NCBI GenBank assembly: GCA_963573385.1
Contig: CAUYLG010041339.1
Span: 1-64,000 of the forward strand
From: Cacajao melanocephalus
Lineage: Eukaryota > Chordata > Mammalia > Primates > Pitheciidae
Direction: 5' to 3'
DNA length: 64,000 nt
Part shown: piece after piece, positions 58,415 to 64,000 of the stretch
Layout: every line of letters starts with the position of its first letter
Position numbering within the stretch: position 1 is the first letter of the stretch
Program-made: the position numbers and the translations under genes
The notes under the pieces: model-generated
Told to the model about the DNA's origin: nothing
What the model saw: only the letters and a program-made list of their open reading frames with translations
The model's database searches: none

Positions 58415-58652
58415 TCTGGCTGAGGTGGGAGTATCACTTGAGCCCAGGAGCTTGCAATCAACATAGTGAAACCCTATCTCTGTTAAAAAAAAAAAATTAA
58501 TTAGCTAGGCACAGTGATACCTGCTGTAGTCCCAGCTACTTGGGAGGCTGACGTAAGAGGATCAACTGAGCTTGAGAGTTTGAGGTTGCAGTGAGAGGTG
58601 ATAACTCCACTGCACTCCCACTGCAGTGACAGAGTGAGCCCTGTCTCAAAAT
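58415..58652 (+). repeat. Alu (old, 5'-truncated) in provirus
   Basis: 'ggctgaggtgggagtatcacttgagcccagg' to 'ctgcagtgacagagtgagccctgtctc'. Confidence 0.87.
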
Positions 58653-58674
58653 AAGCAAAAACCAAAAGCCTAGG

Positions 58675-59179
58675 TGCAAGATTCTTTGAACTGGCTGTAC
58701 CATAGGCCATACCCTAAGTTGAGTCATGGTGACCCCCGTGACCCGCACATACACCTCTGGATGGCCTCCCAGAACTAAAACGTCCAAAGGAACTGGAAAA
58801 CCACAAAAAGGAGAAGAATGACCAACCCCTGCAGTGCCTAATTAACCTTGAGACATTCTTCTATTGTTCCTTATTCCCACCTCAACTGATAAGGCAACTG
58901 GACACTGGACTTTGTAACCGACCTTGCTCAACTGATAGGTCAACCTTGTGACTCCAGACCCTACGACTCCCTCCCAGTTTGCAAAAACCACGCTGAACTG
59001 TAACTTCTATAACTTTCCACTGCCTACCCCAAACCTATAAAACCAACTCCTATCCCACCACCCTCCGCTGACTCTCTTTTCAGACTCAGCCCACCCGCAC
59101 CCAGGTGAATAAAGAGCCATGTTGCTCACACAAAGCCTGTCTGGTGGGGGCGGTCTCTTCATTCAGAGCATGTGTAACA
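58675..59179 (+). mobile_element. Complete solo LTR with 5-bp target duplication
   Basis: 505 bp from TGCAAGATTC to GTGTAACA, flanked by CTAGG at 58670-58674 and 59180-59184. It contains a TATA box (TATAAAA at 59036-59042) and AATAAA at 59108-59113. It inserted into the provirus interior. An ERV class I-like LTR is likely; I do not assign a family. Confidence 0.85.
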
Positions 59180-59184
59180 CTAGG

Positions 59185-59582
59185 TTCTAGCTGAAAACCA
59201 TTATGCAAACTACAATTTTTGTCATATAATTATTAACTTTACTTTGTATTTTCCGTTTTTAAACTTTGTATCTGTTATTTATTAAATGTTTGCAGAAGTA
59301 CAAAATAATGCTGAGATAATTGCAAAATTGAGCTTAATAATGGACTCAAGTACACGTACCTTACAACCACTTCCTTCAACCTTCCTTGTTGCGCAAATGT
59401 AGCTAAAAGGGTTTTCACACTGACTACTGGTCACCATTCACCCCCCTCCACAGCCCCCAGTGTGACACAAGACCAGCCACAGGAACACGTTCATCCCAGC
59501 ATCGAGAGACATCAAAACCTAACTGCAGGATGATTGATCAGTGACAATTTTAGAAAAAGATCTTGATCAAAAGCAGGAAATG
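59185..59582. other. Provirus interior up to the polypurine tract
   Basis: Ends with purine-rich 'aaaagcaggaaatg' directly before the 3' LTR, the expected place for a polypurine tract. Confidence 0.5.
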
Positions 59583-60019
59583 TGGAAGTTATCAGAATCA
59601 AAATGGAGTCACTAATGTTAAAACAAACAAACAAACAAATCCCTGGGAAGTAGAGCCAGAGAAGGTCATGAAGAAAGGGTTCTCATGCTTGCATGCCTGA
59701 TAACAAAAAAGCCTGCACAAACCACAACCTTGCACAAAAGTCATCACAAACTTATACAAAAAAATCCTTCTGCATCTTCCCAACAACTCTCTGTCGCACC
59801 TTGGACTGGGCATCACCCTTGTTATTGATCTTTGTAGCCATGGATAATTGTTTTAAAACAATGATGCAATCCTCCTCATTTTTTATTTTAAAAGCCCTTG
59901 TCTTCCTTTACCTCCCTGAATATGCACTTTTACTATGACATGCAAATTCCCTTCCAATGTTCTAACCCCAAACATGTCTTTTCTTTTAGAGAGCCTCTCT
60001 CTGTCTGTTTAGGTTAACA
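59583..60019 (+). repeat. 3' LTR of the ERVL-type provirus
   Basis: 437 bp, TGGAAGTTATCAG to GGTTAACA. Tigger1 sequence resumes immediately at 60,020. Confidence 0.75.
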
Positions 60020-60469
60020 TGTGAAAGGAAGAGTCAATCAATGTGGCAAACTTTGTTGTTCTGTTATTTTAAGAAATTGCTGTAGCCACCCTAATCGACC
60101 CCCACCCTCATCAGTCACCAGCCATCAACAGCAAGGCAAGATCCTCTACCATCATCAATATTACAACTCACTGAAAGCCCAGATGAACGTAAGCATTTTT
60201 TTTAGCAGTAAACCATTTTGAAATTAAGATATATACATTTTTTAGACATAAAAGTCACTGAACACTTAATAAACCACAGTATAGTATAAGCATAAATGTT
60301 TATACACACTGGGAAAACAAAAACATATGTGACTCACTTTAATGCAATATATGCTTTAGTGCAGTAGTCTGGACTCAAACCCACATTATCTCTGAGGTGT
60401 GCCTGCATGTTGTAGCAACGCTGGCTATTATTTCTCCATGCCCAGGGCTCACCATTTTTGTTTGCTAGT

Positions 60470-61190
60470 ATATTTTTGTTTGGCAACTGTGGTAGGATAA
60501 GAAACAGAGCTCCTAAAACCCTTGGAATTTCCTGAATGATGAGAATGTCTTTTGTTATTCCTAATAAGCTCCTTTTGTCATACCTGAATTTATGCTAATG
60601 AGGAGACTTAGGGTGGGAGCCCTTAGATAGCCTCATGATGGGGCTGGCCACCAGAAAGACCACGTGATTCAAGAGTGGAGACTTTTAGCCCCATTCACCC
60701 ACCTCCCAGCAGAAAGGTGAGAGGCTGGAGATTAAGCTCTAAGAGAACTCTCGAACAATAAACGTTGATGTGCTTCTGGGCTGGTGAACACATTGAACTG
60801 CTAGGAAGGTGACACATCCAGATGAGTCCTGGAAGCTCCACACCCCTTAACTCACTCCTTACCCTATGCACCTCTTCCATTTGGCTGTTCCTGAGCTGTA
60901 TCCTTTATAACATCCTTTGTAGTAAATCAGTAATCAGAGAGTGCTTTCCTGGCTCTATGAGTCATTCTAGCAAATTATTGAACTTGAGGAGGGGGTCATG
61001 GGAACTCCTGATTTTTCAGCCAGAAGTCTGGGTGGCCCAGGACTTGCACTTGGCATCTGAAGTGAGGGCAGTCTTGTAAAATCGAACCCTTTTAGCCTGT
61101 GAAATCTGACACTAACTCCAGGCAATTAATGTTAGAATGGAATTGGTTGTTGGACACCCAGTTGGTGTCTGGAGAATCAATAATCGGTTG
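60470..61190 (+). mobile_element. LTR-type repeat, family unassigned
   Basis: 'cttccatttggctgttcctgagctgtatcctttataacatcc', 'gagtgctttcctggctctatgagtcattctagcaaattattgaacttgaggagggggtcatggg', 'tggcatctgaagtgagggcagtcttgt' and 'ggacacccagttggtgtc' belong to an abundant mammalian repeat that I believe is an ERVL/MaLR-type LTR. Confidence 0.5.
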
Positions 61191-62789
61191 CTAGTGATGG
61201 GAAACGCTCCAGTGACCTTGGCTAGACTAGCTGGTTGAAGTCTGTTTCCTGAACACGGCGCAGCCTCTGGTGTCACTCACACAGGGCACAGCCTTGGGCA
61301 CGAGCAGAGTCCCTTGACTCCCCAAATGAATCTTAACAAGATAAACAAAGTAACGTAAAGAATCATCTCACAACTTACAATGCAGTTGGATTTAAAAGCC
61401 AGGTGATAATAAAATAATAAACAAATATGCAAGGGATTTTTAGACTTCTCTTTTTATTACTTTTTACTCTCTTTTTATAAATCATAAAATATTCATTTTC
61501 TGTGGTTATATAAAGTTTTAAATTTATGCTCCTCAAAAACTCTCAAAGCCAAAATTAAAACAGAAATTCACTCATACATGATTGGCCACTGTGCAATTTA
61601 CTCAGTATTACTTAGCAATAAATATCCCCTTAAAATCAGGCCACCACTCCCCTTGCTTTACAAGTATTATTATTTGGACATAAGCTGACTATATACTAGA
61701 AAACTTCATTTGCTATTGTTTTCTTTTTTATGATTTATGTATTTATTTTAGTGTCTCAGGTACTTGGATTAATCATGACACTTGGTTCATGACACACTCT
61801 CAGCAGTGGTGCTCTAGTTATTTAGCCAGTTATTTTAAATAATGCAATAATCACCTGTAAACCTACAACCCCCAAAAAAAGCTAAGATCTTGATAATAAT
61901 CTACATCTAAATATAAGAGTCTTTCATCCCCATCCCTCCCTCCCCCCTACCCAAAGTCACCATCTCCTAAATCCCGTGTTCGTTATCTGCTTGATTTTCT
62001 TTTTATATAGTTTTATTATACCTATATGTAATCTCAAAATCATATGTTTTCATTTTATTTTTAAGTTCATAAAAATATAACATGCTCTGTGTATTCTTTG
62101 ATGAAGCTCTTGGGAAAATTTAATTGGAGCCTTTCATTACTTGTAAAACATCTGGCAGGAAAGAAAAATGAAAGAAAAACTTGGAAATAATCATTTTTAG
62201 AAAAGAGAAGTGGGACAAAGTTCAGATGTTAGGAAAGAGAAATAAAGGCTATTCTCTTACTTTCCATAGTTTTGAAAGTTTAAAAGTTCTTGTTGATGAC
62301 AAATGTAAGTCATCATCACAGTGTAGTAAATAAAAAAGACAGATTGAAGCTCCTTTCACTTGGCTTGTATAAGTAGTTTTGTCTCTGAGCCTCAGCATCT
62401 TCATCATTAAAAATAGATTAAAGATATTACCAGTGACCCTCGAGAAAGTATTTTCCAAAATAATCTGCAATAATAGGTATGAAAAGAGAAAGGGTTCTGT
62501 GGTCAAATAAATTTGAGAAATGCTGACTTAAACAGGCTTCTTGATTGCAGGCCTTCTCAGATCCTTGAATTAATGGTCTGCACTATAAATCTACAAAAGG
62601 GGAATAATGCACACGACACTTCCTAGGCTAATTTCAACTTCATAATCCTTTTCTTAAGAATCACCTTTTAAAACTGTGATTTTAAGGAACACTGACTAAG
62701 AGACTTCTTGAAACTTAAATGGCATAAAAATAGAAAAGATGTGTAGGATTTGGACAAGCAGATGCAAGAACAGAGGTGAGCACTTTCCA
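61191..62789. other. AT-rich unassigned sequence
   Basis: 1.6 kb without a recognised gene or clear repeat; probably old LINE or DNA-transposon debris. Confidence 0.4.
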
Positions 62790-63330
62790 GACAGAGGGAG
62801 GAGGACAAGGCCAGGCACAGAAGCAAGGAATCAGGGCCCAGGAGGGAACACGGGGTGATGAGAGGCAGAGGGGAATGACGGGAAAGTGGTGGTTTTCTTC
62901 TGCAAGCAGTGGAGAGCCCCTGAAACTTTCTGAAGAGGAAATTGACAAGGGACAGAGTAGAGCTTTTGGAAGGTTTCTGGGGAGACAGGCCATCGCCTGG
63001 ATTTGAGGCAGACAGGCCTGGGTAGGGGGGCAGGAAGCCTAGTTAAAGATAGTCCCAGGGGAGGTGATGCTGTGTGCTGACTTCAGCAGTGGCAGTGGGG
63101 ATGAGGAAATGGAACTAAATGAGAAAAGAATCAAAATTGTCAGGTCTTGGAAAAATGATGCTGCAATGGGCGAATCCATTTAACTGTTCATTCAACCAAA
63201 ATTCATGTGTGTCAAGGACTGTGCTCAGCCTTCTGGATGCAGCAGGAAATAAGATAACTCGTGGTCCCTGCCTTTGTGGAGAGTCAGAAAGAGAAGATTA
63301 TTCTGAACAAGTAATTACATGTATAACGTG
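62790..63330. repeat. Ancient LINE-like repeat
   Basis: 'ttcattcaaccaaaattcatgtgtgtcaaggactgtgctc...ggtccctgcctttgtggagagtc' and the preceding G-rich part ('gagagcccctgaaactttctgaagagg...gacaagggacagag') recall the same ancient repeat type as at 43.4 kb. Confidence 0.4.
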
Positions 63331-64000
63331 TGTTGCCAAAGCATCAGGACAGGAAGGATTTCTCCGAAAGGAACTCAGCAATGTTTTCCCACTAAGTAAG
63401 AGTCCTTTGAAAAAGTACACAGGATATTGAAAACAATCCATTTTAACAGAACTACATAATCATTTTTTAATACCTCATCTGGTCAACGGCATCTATTCCT
63501 ATTTTCTACAAAGAACGTAGAGTGATGTCTCTACACAGAAAAGGGTCTCCCAGTCTTTTTTGCCTCCTATTTTTGCCTTCTGCTTCTATCAGACCCCTGG
63601 GGAAAAGAATATCACACCAACAGTGCACCTTTGCTTTCCCGCAGCCCGGCATGGTCACCAGAGCCCAGCATTCGTCCCCAGGAACAGGACCATGAGGCTA
63701 AGGTCTTGCAGTCTCTTTTTAGTGCCCTTGGCCATCTGGTGGTGAGTCTCCGGTCCCCTTCCACTGAAGCTAACCACTTGGGTAATATGCTTGCTTATCC
63801 CCTGAAATCCTGAAGCAGAAGAGATTTCCTACTATTTACATTCTCCGCTGGCTTCTGAGGAGGGTGGGCCCTATTAAAAGGAAACCTTTTTGTTCTAGTC
63901 AACACTCTGGTGGGTTTGGGAATGCCGGCGTGGACCCAGGCTAAGTTTCCCATCTGTGGTGATGCATTCTGCAGAAGCGGCCAGAGGCAAGGGTGACCAG
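63331..64000. other. Unassigned sequence at window end
   Basis: Unique-looking; no exon recognised. Confidence 0.4.

Larger units (their letters stand above)
54635..60019 (+). mobile_element. Decayed ERVL-type provirus with both LTRs, inside Tigger1
   Basis: LTRs at 54635-55064 and 59583-60019 share order and sequence (TGRAARTTRTCAGAAT start, 'tcactaatgtta', 'ggttctca', 'cttgttattgatctttgta', 'tcttttcttttagagagcctctctct', ending CA). A tRNA-Leu-type primer site TGGTGTCAAAAGTGGGAT starts at 55069 and a purine tract precedes the 3' LTR. The flanks CATGCA / TGTGA could derive from a 5-bp CGTGA duplication of Tigger1. No gag, pol or env frame is visible; the interior is deleted and stop-filled. 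ERVL class follows from the primer site and is an inference. Confidence 0.78.

Overview
This is primate nuclear DNA from the region orthologous to human chromosome 15q25. It is packed with primate Alu elements and with older mammalian repeats: L1, L2, MIR, MER5, MER20, MER1-like, Tigger1, MLT1 and several endogenous-retrovirus LTRs. It contains one recognisable protein-coding gene, CFAP161 (formerly C15orf26), a microtubule inner protein of motile cilia and flagella. The gene lies on the minus strand. All seven coding exons could be assembled from the sequence. They run from the start codon at 51754 to the stop codon at 37338, have GT/AG splice sites and matching phases, and encode an uninterrupted 301-residue protein.

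The assembled protein differs from my recollection of human CFAP161 at roughly 20 residues. I also see no Alu with the full AluY diagnostic set; the youngest-looking copies resemble AluSc. Together this favours a non-human anthropoid, possibly a New World monkey, but that is inference.

Layout. Positions 1-37,100 are intergenic, downstream of CFAP161. In human the next gene on this side is IL16, but no IL16 coding exon was recognised here. The block holds Alus, an MLT1 LTR split by an Alu, L2/MIR relics, two related LTRs near 16.5 and 20.9 kb, a MER1-like element split by an Alu, an antisense LTR near 24 kb, an antisense L1 3' end near 27.7 kb, MER20, an LTR with clustered CCAAT boxes near 34.6 kb, and a MER5A element split by an L1.

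Positions 37,100-51,960 hold CFAP161. Its introns carry a long UG repeat (in the RNA) upstream of exon 5, a roughly 530-bp GAA-rich tract grown from an Alu tail in intron 4, L1-derived sequence, and an LTR inserted in a DNA transposon in intron 5. The promoter at 51.48-51.96 kb is CpG-rich, with an X-box-like motif and two CCAAT boxes close to the start codon.

Positions 52,000-64,000 lie upstream of CFAP161. The main structure is a nest: a Tigger1 DNA transposon (about 53.94-60.41 kb) interrupted by a decayed ERVL-type provirus with both LTRs, which itself received Alus and a complete solo LTR. No RNA gene, CRISPR array or prokaryotic feature was seen. I found no convincing undescribed molecular system; the points worth a second look are regulatory or structural (X-box promoter, GAA and UG repeats, nested insertions, CCAAT-rich LTR).
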